Of a DNA stretch of 64,000 bases, positions 47,085 through 58,789 are shown piece after piece. Made by a program: the position numbers and the translations under genes. Origin of the DNA: Sebastes aleutianus (taxonomy: Eukaryota; Chordata; Actinopteri; Perciformes; Sebastidae); the NCBI GenBank assembly GCA_916700875.1, contig CAKAKS010000031.1, positions 18,497,880 to 18,561,879 of the forward strand, read 5' to 3'. A model generated the notes under the pieces. It was not told where the DNA came from, searched no databases, and saw nothing but the letters and a program-made list of their open reading frames with translations. Each line of letters opens with the position of its first letter. The first letter of the stretch is position 1.

Positions 47085-47545
47085 ACTTACAGCAGCAGTG
47101 GGTAGAATTGGAGCAAATATGATTAAAAAAAGTTATTTTTATATAACGGTCACGGTCAAAATCATGTGCCTCTGTGTCCCCCGGTGTCCTCCGGTGTTCC
47201 TAACGGCATCTGCAAGATTTCACAGACCAGAGGAAAACAACCAATCAGAGCCGACCTGGAGCCTTCCGACTATGAGCAGCTGTCAATCACTTGCGAACTG
47301 TGATCAAACGGGCAAACTAGGCAGCGCTGATGGAATATGAATCAATATTCTGTTACTGTAATGCCTATTTCTCACCTCATATGTTTTCAGAAACATCTTG
47401 TAGTGTACTTTTTAAGTGTAAAATGAGAAAAGCTCTGTGAAGAAGACCCGCCCCAGCTGTAGATTCAAACGGCTCATTCTAAGGTAACGAAAACATGATT
47501 ACAATAGACAATAGATCCCCCTAAATGCTACACACTGTTTATTTA
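47085..47545. mobile_element. Probable MITE-like element
   Basis: GCAGTGGGTAGAATTGGAGC at the left, CCAATCAGAGCC in the middle, CTCATTCTAAGGTAACGAAA and CCCCTAAATGCTACACACTG at the right. The right half is shared with the 19636-19928 family. The terminal repeats are not clear. Confidence 0.55.
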
Positions 47546-49140
47546 AGACTTGACCTGGATGTACTAAATACCAAAAAAAGTAGCTCCACTTTTAGTTGTG
47601 CTACCTTGCCAAGAATACGCTAACAAAAATAAAAGCTGGCATGACATTCACTGGGATGGATTATGTTTCTATTTTGAGCAAATTTGAAGTCTGCACAAAA
47701 TCAAATGGAACTCAGAAGGACAGAAAGACATTTTAAAAAGATGTAGTTTTGAAAACTGTCAGCAGTAAGTTAATGTAAAGTAACAAAAGGGCTTGCAGAA
47801 ACATTACCACTGTCTTTCAGCTGACCTTTCCCAGATTTTTTAACTCGAGGCACCAACCACATCTACTTTTCCTTTTCGAATATTTTTTCAAATCTCCACA
47901 GACTACAAGTTTCCCTGCCGCACAGAAAAGCAGCTCATCTTTGCCATGAAACCACCCTCATCCATTCCTCATAATCAAGTCTCATGTTTTTGGTTTGTGG
48001 AGTTTGGATCCCCCGCTGGGCTCGCAGCGACAGCCGTCGTGTCATCCTCTTTATTATTCAGATTTCTTCGAGCCAAACAGCTGTTTTGCATGGCAGATTG
48101 AATTAAGGCTTGTCGTGACTCCTGACATTCAGGTGGCAGATAGAAGCACTGAGGTCTTGAGTTATGGCGCAGAAAGAAACACATAAAGACAAGCTGCCGT
48201 TGAAAACTAACTGATATCGTAATCCCCTGTACACCGATGAAGAATTGCAACAGACTCTGCTTTTTAAATGTACTGTGGGGGTTGTTAGTGTGAAATCTTC
48301 ACATAGTGTGCATCCTTACTTGTATATAAATTAAGTTTTACAATGAATAAAACATCTCGACTTCATATGCAGAGATTTTTAACTACGGAGACAAGCGTCA
48401 AAGCACAGAGAGAGAAAATTAATCGCTGCAGCCAGTAACAATATTTCTCCTCCGTAACAAACTGCTGCAAATGGATTTCACGAGCAAGTGCGTGGTAGGC
48501 AGCAGCCTTTATTAGACGGAGCTGAATGCATTGCTTTTGCTTGACGGCGAAGTCTGTGCACTTTATCACGGTCCGGGTAATGAGAGATAACTTCCCTGCG
48601 TCTGCGGGAAGCGAGTCCGGCACCACAACCCCCATGCATTTTTTATCAGCTGCAATTACTCAGAGCTTGTTGATATTTCCCATTCATTTCATTTGGGAAC
48701 ATTTGCATCAGATAACCAGAGGCCTGCTGTAGGGCTAACTGAGCCATGCTGCAGTAAATTATAGGTCTCCGACTGTCCGACAACATAACGGAGGATTTGC
48801 TAATGGCCAGACTGCAGCACGAGAGGTCAGCCGGTTCCTTTTGACGTTTGGTCTGCTGTCAACTCTCCTGGTTTATCCAGTTCAACTATTGCTGGGCCAA
48901 AACTTGTGAATGCTGTCTTGCTGCAAACTGTTCAGATCACTATCAACACCCAGGAGGATCCGTTTCTGGTCCTGTGTGTCTGCTTGTTTGGTAGCAGCTC
49001 AAAACAGATTGTCAAATTTGGTGTAAAGTTTGGGCCAAAAAAAGAACAAATTCGATTTTGGTTCAAGGTGAAGCAGAAGAAACTTTTCTTTTCCCCAAAA
49101 TTCCTTAGTTCAGTATAAACCTTCCTGCAAAGGCCACACA
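47546..49140. other. Low-repeat noncoding block
   Basis: The stretch 47990-48720 is repeat-free and even in composition (possible regulatory DNA). The short frames on both strands lack domains and splice context. Confidence 0.4.
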
Positions 49141-49144
49141 TTTG

Positions 49145-49345
49145 GTACATGGACTGTATAGCACTTTTATAGCAAAGTGTTTCACAATGTGCCTCTCATT
49201 CACACAGACGGATGGTGGTGAAGTGACCATCAGGCGCCGTTTGGGGTTCGGTGCCTTGCTCGAGGACACTAATGACATGTGGACAGGAGGAGCTGAGGAT
49301 CAAATCACCAAGCCCGAAATTGATGGACATCCCGCTCTAGCTCCA
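49145..49345. repeat. Dispersed fish repeat (SINE- or MITE-like)
   Basis: The order GTATAGCACTTTTATAGC, AAGTGTTTCACAATGTG, CATTCACACAGACGG, TGCCTTGCTCGAGGACACT, GACATGTGGACAGGAGGAGC, GATCAAATCACC is that of a very common teleost repeat. The family name cannot be fixed from memory. Confidence 0.65.
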
Positions 49346-49624
49346 TTACAAAATTTAATCCAGTTTAAAACTAATTCATCCAGTATTTTTTTATTTTTTT
49401 TATCAAATTCTGTTAATAATATACAGTAACTGGCTGAGCACCAAAAATGTCTTTAATTTGCCCTATAATTTGTTGCCAAATTAATTTAGGTACGGCTTTT
49501 CTGACATGAAACATTATTATCATTACTCTTAAATGCCCTGTGCAACTGCATCGTAATTTACATGCCGCAAGCACACATCTACTCCGAGTGCTTCTGCTAA
49601 ATTTGCACCACAGTGACACTATAC

Positions 49625-49965
49625 ATACAGTCAACACGTTTTCATCCCAACTCGTCACATACTGGCGCTTTGTCAAGCCCCTTGGCATAACTTTAGGTTT
49701 AGGCAACAAAACCAGCAGTTAGGTTTAGGAAAAAACTGCATGGTTGGGCTTAAAGCTATTACGTTTGTAAAGTGAAAATGAAACTGAACGTTTTGAATAC
49801 AGTACACGAACGAACAGCTGAATGAAACGTGAAAGTGTAACTTGACGCATGGGACACGAACAGCGGTCTCCTGCTTAAAAGTCTTGTGTTTGTTGGACGC
49901 ATCCACCTACCCTCCCGCCTGCCCGATGTGTGTCTTTTTGCTCTTTGAAATACGTCACAACACAC
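49625..49965. repeat. Copy of the GGTTTAGG/AAGTCTTGTGTTTG repeat family
   Basis: TTTAGGTTTAGGCAACAAAA, GTTAGGTTTAGGAAAAA, CGGTCTCCTGCTTAAAAG and CATCCACCTACC match the 34-35 kb and 10.1-kb copies, diverged. Confidence 0.65.
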
Positions 49966-50083
49966 TCCCGGAGCACTTTCTCTGAGTGTTTAATATTAAC
50001 ACGGATGGGGTTTACATTGTATTGTATTGTATTTGATCCCCAATTGTCAGCTTGTGTTACAAATCAAGTTCCCTTAAAATAGA

Positions 50084-50343
50084 GGTTCCCAACCCCAAAA
50101 GGGGTCGGAAGTAGTAAGTAGCAAGATTAACAGGAGAGGAAAGCAAAATCTTTCTGCTACACAAAATTAAGTATATTTTTAAGGCTTCCCTCTAATCTCA
50201 TTTTTTTTTCTTATAAATTACGGCATGATTTTACCTCTTCAGGCTTAAAAATTATTCAGACATGCAATTCATGAATATACTGTATATAACATACGCAACC
50301 AGTGAAGAATGGTCACAAGTCAAAAAGGTTAGGAACCACTGCC
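50084..50343. mobile_element. hAT-like MITE
   Basis: Imperfect inverted ends: GAGGTTCCCAACCCC at the left and GGTTAGGAACCACTG at the right bracket 260 bp. GGGGTCGGAAG follows the left end, as in the many fish elements that begin this way. Confidence 0.6.
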
Positions 50344-50344
50344 T

Positions 50345-52630
50345 CAGAGTAAAAAAAGGGCATTGCATTGTGTGGTGCTGTATTGACTGTTTCTGTGCAC
50401 ACTGCACATTCTCTCATCAATCATAATTAGCAGCAGTTCGGATCAATTAACGCTGCAGTCTTGAAGTAGAGATGAAGGGCTGAATATCAATATCTCCCTG
50501 ACAGCACAGGGCTGATTGACAGGCGGACTTCTAACCCGATCGCGGTGCGGAGACCAGGGTGGCTGCTTCCAGGTGTCTCGGATTTGTTGTAATTGACAGG
50601 TGCAGAGAGACGTTCGGGGGTCCTGGTGGAGCTCTGCGCCGTTTATGCAGATTAACACGTCAAAAGTACAAATGAATAAATAAACTGGTAAGCACAAATC
50701 AGGCATTTAGCCTGAGGGGATGCCATCATTACCAGATTAAACAAAGTGACTAATCACAAAAACAATCCGCTTCAGAAGTGGAGGAAGTCAAAAGACGCCA
50801 AAGCTTGAGGGTAAAAAGCTAAGTCATCTTAATTATTCAGCTATAGGCAAACAAAGATAGGAATTCATAATGAATAGAGCGATGATGGATAATATTTTTA
50901 TTTTTCCAACAGCTATTGTAGATTATGAAGCTGTGAGGTGACTGCTTTGATGAAAGGGAAAGCACTCGGCTTTCTGCAATCATTTACATGAGGACATATA
51001 GGAGAATTGGATGTTTTTGACGATGGAAATTGCAAAATTCAAACCAAAAATGAGCCTTGAGGACGGGATCACAGGGATGGCACAAATTCCCAAAGCAACC
51101 AGCCAGTGTGGGTACCTGAGGTAGAGGCCTTGTGGGAATACTTGGGGTCAGTCTAAAGAAGAAGGTGGGACAACGGATAACGAACAAACGAGCCCCACGC
51201 AGGGTGTTTTGACACTAAAAAGAAAATCCTTCTTTCTTTGAAACCCAAATGAGCGGATGCGAGGACCTCGTTCCAAACACACACCCATGCCACTGCCCGT
51301 GAATCAAATCCTTAGATGTTTGAGTCTGAGCCAGAACTGTAGCTTTTATTTCATGGTGGTTTTTTTTCTTATATCACCGAGCTGACCTGAGCAGCCGTAA
51401 CCTCAGCTTGAACTTCCTTCATGCCTGGACACAACTCAGCTGTAAACACATCGCTTCTCTTAAATTGGCCTAAAAGCGCCCCTGGTTTCCAGACTTCCCT
51501 CCACGCGCCGCAGACACCAGCCTCCTTTGACCTTCAGACCAAGCCGCGGCCCAAACCTCGGCTATTGATTTTTCTAACTATCTGTTTACTCCTCGTCTGC
51601 ACACTTTCCCAGCTGCTTGGAGAGCATCGTTTGCCCCGAGGCGATCAGCAGGGCTCAGCTTGTTCCAGTCTTTGATCATCGTTCAGCCAGCGGATTAACA
51701 TATGCACACTCTCTTCCTCCCTTTGTCGCTGAGCTTGATAATAAATCTACGGCCTTCCTCTCTCTCCCTCTCTCTCTCTCTCTCCAATATGGGACGAGCC
51801 ATGAATCAATCACCCCGCTTTACGCCTCGTGTCCGACATGGATGCAAATCACAGAAGGATCTGCGGGTAAAGCTCTGCTTATTAAAACCCGATGCCTGAC
51901 TCATTACAACCCGCTCATGCACATGCATGTCGCCAAGATGAACAGCAGGTAGCACGCGTGAAATACAGCAACATTGGTGGAGATAAAACACAGACAGACG
52001 AGATTAACCGATTTCTGCGACTCTTATCTCAACGGAGGCCAAAACTAAGCCTCACCCACTTTGCCAAAACTAAAAGAGAATCGAAAGCTAATGAAGTTAA
52101 TTACCGCATCATTGTGGGAGGTTACAGCCTCGTCTAAAAGAGGCTTAATCTGAGGGAAACTGCGGTGCGGAGGCTCGCCTTCGTACCTGCCCTCGCTGTG
52201 CAGTAAGTGTACTAATTAAGGTTGGTTTGAGCCTACAACCACCCCAGTTAGCTCATTTAAAGGGCCAGGGCTTCTGGGGTTTAGAACAACACTCATAAGG
52301 ACTCTGCAAGTAGGACACTGAGTAAATGTGTGTGAGACCGAGCAGGGAAAAAGAGAAAGTGTGTGCATTTCCAGGTAGACAGGTGACTTTTTTTTCTTAA
52401 AATGCAACCTATGTGGTTTCTCTAATGGCCACTGTTGAGACACGCCCTCGCTCCCCGTTGCCTCTCTTATTTATTACGACCTAATTATATCAGTGTGTCA
52501 GCCAACGTAACCAGCTCCTTGCCCTAAATGCTGCAATGCTCTCGTGGCTGAGCTCGTACTTGCAGACCTTATGTTTCCGAGCCGTGTACCATTTAACCAC
52601 GGCTTCTCGAGGCACGCAGGGTTGTTTAGC
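50345..52630. other. Low-repeat noncoding block, candidate regulatory region
   Basis: Long single-copy-looking stretches, e.g. 50400-50560, 50800-50960 and 52060-52180 (TTAATTACCGCATCATTG). (CT)n at 51754-51784. No exon supported. Confidence 0.35.
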
Positions 52631-52729
52631 CTGCACTTTTTCCCCCCCACTCAGTCCATCAAGAATGCAACGGACGAGACAGAGGAGCACATGCGGTGAA
52701 TAAAAATACAGTAACAACATGAGCTGAGG

Positions 52730-53010
52730 ACTGGCAGGAGGAGGAGGAGGAGGAGTGAATTTGGACGAGTTCCCCTCCTCATCATCAGCGTGTCGGCCTG
52801 AGCGGGCCTGCGAGGTGCCGGAGCTGGGGCCCTATTAAAAAACCGAAGCCCAGCTTGCCGGAAAAGATCCGTCCTCTCACCTCGGAAAACAACAACCCCG
52901 CTCGCCCCGACAGCGAGACAATCAACCGTGCGCTGCTCGGGGTGAGGCGGCGGTGACCCGGCGTGCCGAGATGAGGCCGGTTCTACACACTGATGAGAGC
53001 TTTCGCAGAC
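52730..53010. promoter_or_regulatory. CpG-rich patch, possible orphan CpG island
   Basis: CpG density is much higher than in the surroundings (GCGTGTCGGCC, CCCGCTCGCCCCGACAGCG, GGCGGCGGTGACCCGGCG). It begins with a GGA trinucleotide run at 52738-52755. The frames across it lack domains. It could be the promoter of an unseen transcript or a methylation-free enhancer. Confidence 0.35.
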
Positions 53011-53654
53011 ATCAAACGGGGGTGCCGCAGACCTCCCCACGACCTGCCTGTGCTGCCTTGTCTCCTGCTCTCTGCTTTTATTTGAGGTTGATACGGGCAG
53101 ACGGATCGGCAAATATCGATCATGGCGCGCTCTGTAAAATTCTCCCTCCAGGTTTGAGAGGTGATTACAGGCCCTGGACCCAGCTGATGCAGACTGAGTG
53201 TGTGTATGTGTGTGTACATTTAGGTTTTTCCTACCTCACCTGTCAGACAGGCCGAGGACAGCAACCCCATATTCTTTGGTTCGAGTGTCTCCAATCATCT
53301 GCAGAAGAGAGACATCTTTTAAAAAAAAACACCCAGACAGACAGGCAGGCGGGCAGGCACACTGTACAACACAGAAAATAGGTTATAAAGCGCGGAGAAT
53401 AATGCATGTGAATCCCAATCATCGAAATTCAAATGATTTGGATGCATCCCCAACCAGCCCTCCTCTCCTTGTCTGCCTTCTGTCGAGGCCTCAGAACTCA
53501 CCAATAGGATCGGAGGGAAACAGGCTGCAGATTCAGAGGGTTTGCATTAGGAATGGCCCGTTATTAATTAAGCTTGTGGGGAAGAGTTTTTTGACAGCGG
53601 CTCCCGAGGCGGCGAGCGGTGTGGATCTTGGCGCTGACCTGGCCCAGCAGGGGT

Positions 53655-53765
53655 AGGAGCTGTGTCTTTGAGGTGGTGGTGGCGGTGGGGGGAGCGGGGT
53701 AGAATGGGTGGTGGGCGGGAGAGAAAGAGGAGGAAGAAGGGGGTGGGGGGTGGGGGGGGCTGGCT
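53655..53765 (+). repeat. G-rich tract with quadruplex potential
   Basis: Successive runs of three or more G separated by short loops (GGGGGGAGCGGGG, GGGTGGTGGGCGGG, GGGGGTGGGGGGTGGGGG). The complementary frame is a proline-rich artefact. Confidence 0.7.
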
Positions 53766-53769
53766 CCAT

Positions 53770-56700
53770 GCCGACAGCCAGGCCTGCCACGTCTGCGTGC
53801 CCGCTTTGAAGTGTCACCTTGAGGGAAGAGCCGATGGCCGGGAAGCCGGGAGGGCGGGAGCCGCGGAGAGGAGTGGCACGGTTGGCATTGCCAGACATGG
53901 CGCTTTAATATTGCATGGGCTCCCGTCCATCTCTGTACACACTCAGGACATTCCTTCTGCTTGATTTAGTTTGAAAGTAGATCTTTGTTTTTTTTTTGTT
54001 TTTTTCTTCTCTCCTTTCCCCTCCTCTCTCGCCATGCTGCGGCTCAACACCTGTGCTGGTTTTGTGCTCATTCTTGCCTGAACAAATGTCAAGCTCTGCA
54101 GTCAGAGGAACTTTAACAACTCCCTGCATTATCAAAGTTGACAGTGTTGCATTTGGCCTGCTGAGTGATGTAAAGTTGATGCTTCTTATAAATACATTAA
54201 ATAATTACACTGCAAAAAATATCAAAGCAGTTCCATATAAAATGTATTTGAAAAAAATGACAGAAATATTTAAAATGTTGTTTTTAAAATGTTTTTTTTT
54301 TTTTTTTTTTTAAACTGTGCTAGTGCGGTGAGAATATTTAAACATGTTTCCAATCTTAGAAAATTACCATTTATATCTTGAAACGTGTGTTGAAAATAGA
54401 AACTGAAAGAGCACTGTAGAATTAAAAGGCCATTGATTGACTGATTTGTATGCACACATTTTTTGTACTTGCTGGACTTTGAGTTTCACTTGCCTTAACT
54501 CTATTTCCCTCTGCCTTCATGCATATGGAAACAAGAAAGAATAAGACAGTTTTCTCCATGAGAATCAAGAAAAATGAAATCTTTTGGAAATTGTATGAGA
54601 CGAGTTAATCTGCAGGGGAAACTGACAGACTTTCTTCACTTGTTTTAAGAAAATAACACTCTAAAAGGACTAAGATATTGACAGAAACGACTTGATGAGA
54701 AGCAGTTAATCATTATTTTTTGGCCTCAGAATGAAAATGCGGAGGTTGGTAAATCGATAATGATGTGTCTTATTGGCCGACTTCCTGCAAAATCTAAGAA
54801 ACATTCACTCTGCTGCTGCTAATTGCTAATGCTGCTTTTCATCGCTTCCTCAAATGGAGTCTTCCTTTACGAAACCGTACCACTGGGGACTCAACTTAAA
54901 ACTTTTAATATTTCTCTCCGGTCGCGCTGTGTTTGCCTGACCTGCTGCCAGCACAGTTACAGAGCGCGGCGGAGAATCAAACATGGCGTTAGTTTGAGGA
55001 GATGCATGAGAGGGAGTTTATCAACAGAGGCTGCAGGAAGGAGGTGTTTTGAAGTGAGGAAAAACGTATTTAAAAAAACACTCACACTGCACGCACTTTC
55101 TACCCACTTTAACAACCGTCCCAGTTCACAAATAGCAGTTTTAACTCCCCTGATTAGCACTGACATCTGCAGCCTTTCATCTCTCCCTCCATCTTGTTTT
55201 TTTAATCAGATTAACCCAAACGGGCATCCTTTAATGGCCTCTTTTTTTAGGAAAGCTGAAAGAGGAGAGATAATTAAAATAATTAAACCGCTGGGACCGG
55301 TCTGTGCGCGCTCATCTCCCGCTCTTTTCTTTTCTTCTTGCCTTTAAGTTTTGATTCTGCCTTGCTTACTGATTCAAGCAGCACAGAGAGAGAAAGGCTC
55401 ATCATCCTCACTTAATTGCATTAAGTTGACTCTCGGAGGTCCAATTTTTCCCTCCAAAACCAACAGCCAATGTAGGATCTGATCTTTAGGTGCATGTCAG
55501 CTATCTAAATGTGGAAGTAGAGGGGGGAGGGCACGTTTCTAAACAGCCTTTATGGAGCATATTTATTTAGTCAGTGAGTGTATTTTGCATAAGGCCGAAG
55601 ATAAAAAAAAAAAAAAAAAAAAAACGGGGGGAAAAAAGTATCCTCTTTAATGATTATTTATTCATGGACTTTTAAGCTTTTAATGAGGACAAATGAAGCC
55701 GTTTTCCAGAGTGTCAGTATGTAGTATGCTTACCAAAAATATTCTTGTTTAGCATTTTCTTTTGCACTGTGTGTCCGTGAGGAATAAACACTAACATTTA
55801 AATATAACTAGGAGTTTGGAGCAGTTTATCTTGATTTTGCATGAATACAAAATTCCCCACAAGTTCTGATCAGACTCGGTGATGATGATAATGATTTATT
55901 AATTTTCAGTAATGCTTGTAAATGAAGCTAAATTGATCAAATGTAATTAATGACCACTGCAATAAAATAAATGCTTTTCAAATATTGTTTTTCTAACTTC
56001 CTTCAAACTAAAACATACACAGCAACTTTATCAATCAATGACCTCCCGAACTTGACAAATGTATGCTCCTTTATATCAATTATTCACGCCTGTGTAATGC
56101 ATTTTCATTCATATGAACACATGTGTCGTACGATTGTACCTCCCAACTTCTAAACTGACAACCCGAGTTATAAAAAAGTAGGCTATACCGCACCGTCTGA
56201 GTTAGGTTTTGCGCTATAGGTGTACATATCTTGAATATTATAATTACACGTCTTCAGATGAATTCAAACTTTACTTCCTGTCAAAAAGAATCTAATGAAT
56301 TCTTGCATGAGGATTTTACCGAGAGCAAGAGCCCCGACATCCTCCTCGGAGTGCAGCCCCAACTTTACACAAGCTCGGATGTCTTCTTTCCCCCCCTCAT
56401 ACACTTTCACTTCATTCAGATCATTTTCACAGGGCTTCATTTCAAGTTGGCACAAAAAAAAGGAAAGAATCCCTTTGCTGGAAATACTTAAGATTTATGT
56501 TTAAATTTTCATGGAATCTTTGAGAACATTGAGGAGCAATTTCACATTTGCACTGACATCTAATTTCTCAAGTAGAGTCTGAAAGCACAAATTGCGAAGG
56601 ATTCCCTATGTGCCCAATTATCCTGCATCAATTTCCTTGACCCTGCGGAATGCTGGTAAATTAATCATACCACTTTTTTTCCTTTTTTTTTTTTTTTGGA

Positions 56701-57235
56701 CTCTCTCTCGTGAAATACATATGCACACGTTTGATAAACTAATCATACTTGGTCGGTTATACTCACAAAAAATGATTCAGTCCTGGAAGCAGGATGAGAG
56801 TTAACAGCAAGGCCCAGGGAATTGGGAGCTGATAAAACACACACACACAGTCACGCATGTACATACACAAACCACACACACCAACACAAAAAATACAAAA
56901 TGACAGGATGCCGTTAGTGAACACACTGTTAAGTTTCTGAATTTTATGTTTGTTTTCTACGATGTACATGTTTGTATAGAAAAATCAAATAAATTACTGA
57001 ATTAATAAAACAGATTTCATTGTATAAATCAACGTGGATGCACTTTTGTTTAAGCATGAGTAATATTGCTGGTTTTGGGTTATTGTCTGCTGTCTTTACA
57101 GAGGGTGTTTTTTTAAACTGTGGTGATACTATTTCCTTACAACCTCAAGTAAATTGACATATTAAAAAAAAAAAAAAAACATGGAGTGAGAAAAATAACA
57201 CCTTCTTGTCAATATCATCAATTCTGCTGTCATAT
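53770..57235. other. Intergenic, no gene supported
   Basis: Poly-T at 54289-54312 and 56680-56698, poly-A at 55602-55623 and 57161-57179, (CA)n at 56838-56849. Stretches such as 54680-54790 and 55640-55700 look single-copy. The 174-codon frame at 54823-55347 and the 63-codon minus frame at 56264-56455 have no recognised domain. Confidence 0.4.
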
Positions 57236-57304
57236 ATTGACCAGCACGGTTAACAGCCTAAGCATCTGAATCATCTTCAATCATCAACTGTGTAACACCA
57301 TATT

Positions 57305-57680
57305 TACCAGACTGCCTTACCTGTTGATCCCAACATCATGGCTGCGCAGTCTGGTGTTTTTGGAGCAACAGTGTCCTCTGGTGGAAACAGGACAACAAAC
57401 AGAAGGATACAAGTAAATACAAACAACATGGAAACAGGGACTCTCCTACAGTATCTGTGAGAAGAAAAAAAATAATCAGAAAGTTACTCACCTTCTTTTT
57501 TTTTAGGAAAGTCAGCAGAAATGATGAGATAATCTAGAAAGAAATCAAACAGTAAAGTTTAAATTGGATGACAAAACATTTTAAGCACAACTGTCATATA
57601 TATATATGTTGGATTTGACAACATGTCAGTCTCAATACTCACCTCTGTATTTATTTACTGAAGGAATAACTTCACATTTT
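57305..57680 (-). other. Candidate short exons on the minus strand
   Basis: Blocks bounded by consensus splice sites, reading from high to low coordinate: a 15-nt block ending in CAGAG/GTGAGT near 57640, a 42-nt block (TTTCTAG acceptor, GAAG/GTGAGT donor; about 57535-57494), and a 57-nt block (CACCAG acceptor, ACAG/GTAAGG donor; about 57379-57323). All are multiples of three and only one phase is open through them: YLIISADFPKKKE, then EDTVAPKTPDCAAMMLGST. A stop follows soon after the next possible acceptor near 57288. Serial phase-1 mini-exons suit cytoplasmic tails of receptor-like proteins, but no upstream domain is visible and the first block lies at the edge of a repeat. Unassigned. Confidence 0.25.
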
Positions 57681-58010
57681 GGGTAAATACGCTTATTATC
57701 TTTCTTGCCAAGAGTTAGTTGTGAAGACAGTCCAGTAAATGTGAAGATATGAGCCATAAGGCAGTTGACAGTTGGCTTATTTAGCTGATGCAGATTAACA
57801 TGACGCGTTAATTAGTGCTCTTCAGGTAGCTGGTTGGCTAGGTACCTGGTTGCCTAGGTACCTGGTCGCCTAGGTACCTGGTTGCCTAGGTAACCTTGGA
57901 CAGGGCTAGCTGTTTCCAGTGTTAGATGATGCTAAGCTAGGCTAATGGTGGATTTTCCTTTACGAACTGCATCACTGCAGCAATACTTCAGAAATAAATT
58001 ATACAATTTG
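57655..58010. repeat. Dispersed repeat (TTGCCAAGAGTTAG family)
   Basis: ACTTCACATTTTGGGTAAAT, TTTCTTGCCAAGAGTTAG, GGACAGGGCTAGCTGTTTCC and GCTAAGCTAGGCTAATGG appear in the order of a common fish repeat. The middle is expanded by the 16-bp tandem repeat. Confidence 0.6.
57824..57887. repeat. 16-bp tandem repeat, 4 copies
   Basis: Four head-to-tail units of AGGTACCTGGTTGCCT with few mismatches, ending in AGGTAACC. Confidence 0.9.
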
Positions 58011-58014
58011 TACA

Positions 58015-58264
58015 AAGGTGTAACTGTATTGTCACATTTTGTACAAAGTCTGTATTTTTTTCTACTGCGAGGTACCACTGTAGGCTACCATATCTACTAG
58101 CTTAGCCTACTGCTAATAATAGCAGTAAGCTAGATAGCATTTAGTGATGTTTCAGTTTTTAATAATTAGTGCCATAGATAGGACAGACTATCGTTTGAAA
58201 AATGTTGATATTAGTGCCTAAATGATATCTGAGTTTTAGTACAGATATCAAACAATACACTTAC
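58015..58264. other. AT-rich spacer
   Basis: A GTACAAAG/TTTGTAC pair of phrases (58009-58047) and GCTAGCTTAGCC-like text (58085-58135). No gene. Confidence 0.4.
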
Positions 58265-58786
58265 TTTAAAGGTCCCATATTGTGCTCATTTTCAGGTTCA
58301 TACTTGTATTTTGTGTTTCTACTAGAACATGTTTACATGCTGTAATTTAAAAAAAAAACCATTATTTTCCTCATACTGTCGGCCTCAATATGCCTGTATT
58401 CACGCTCTGTCTGAAACACTCCATTTTAGTGCATTTCAACGGAATTGCAACGGAGTTGCGTTGCTAGGCAACGGCTTGGGTCCATGTTTACTTCCTGTCA
58501 GCTGATGTTATTTACATACACTGCAACAGGAAATAAACCGGGACACATTTCGAATGTTTATGTTTAAAACTGTGTAATGATCTATATATTGTATATTTGT
58601 GACATCACAAATAGGCAGAAATCCTGACGGCTTGTTTCAAACCCACAATTACTGAATAAGGGCTGTGTGTGTTTCTTTCTATATTGAGCGTTTTGATAGT
58701 TTAACAGTATTTATATAGCACTTAAACTTGCTTTATAATATAAAAGACATGAAAATCTCACTTTTTACAATATGGGGACCTTTAAA
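58265..58786. mobile_element. Complete MITE, TTTAAAGGTCCC family
   Basis: Terminal inverted repeats TTTAAAGGTCCCATATTG and CAATATGGGGACCTTTAAA bracket 522 bp. Internal text (GTTGCTAGGCAACGGC, CAGCTGATGTTATTTACATA, TTGTGACATCACAAATAGGC, ATATAGCACTTAAACTTGC) is that of one of the commonest percomorph MITEs. The interior has a GTTGCCTAGCAAC X-box-like palindrome. Confidence 0.9.
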
Positions 58787-58789
58787 CAA

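Noticed and set aside
53533..53898. 121-codon proline-rich frame
   Set aside because: Complement of the G-rich tract; low-complexity proline runs only.
57356..57470. Plus-strand small frame starting at an ATG near 57339 in good Kozak context
   Set aside because: Only about 40 codons, no conservation evidence, and antisense to the better-supported splice-bounded blocks.
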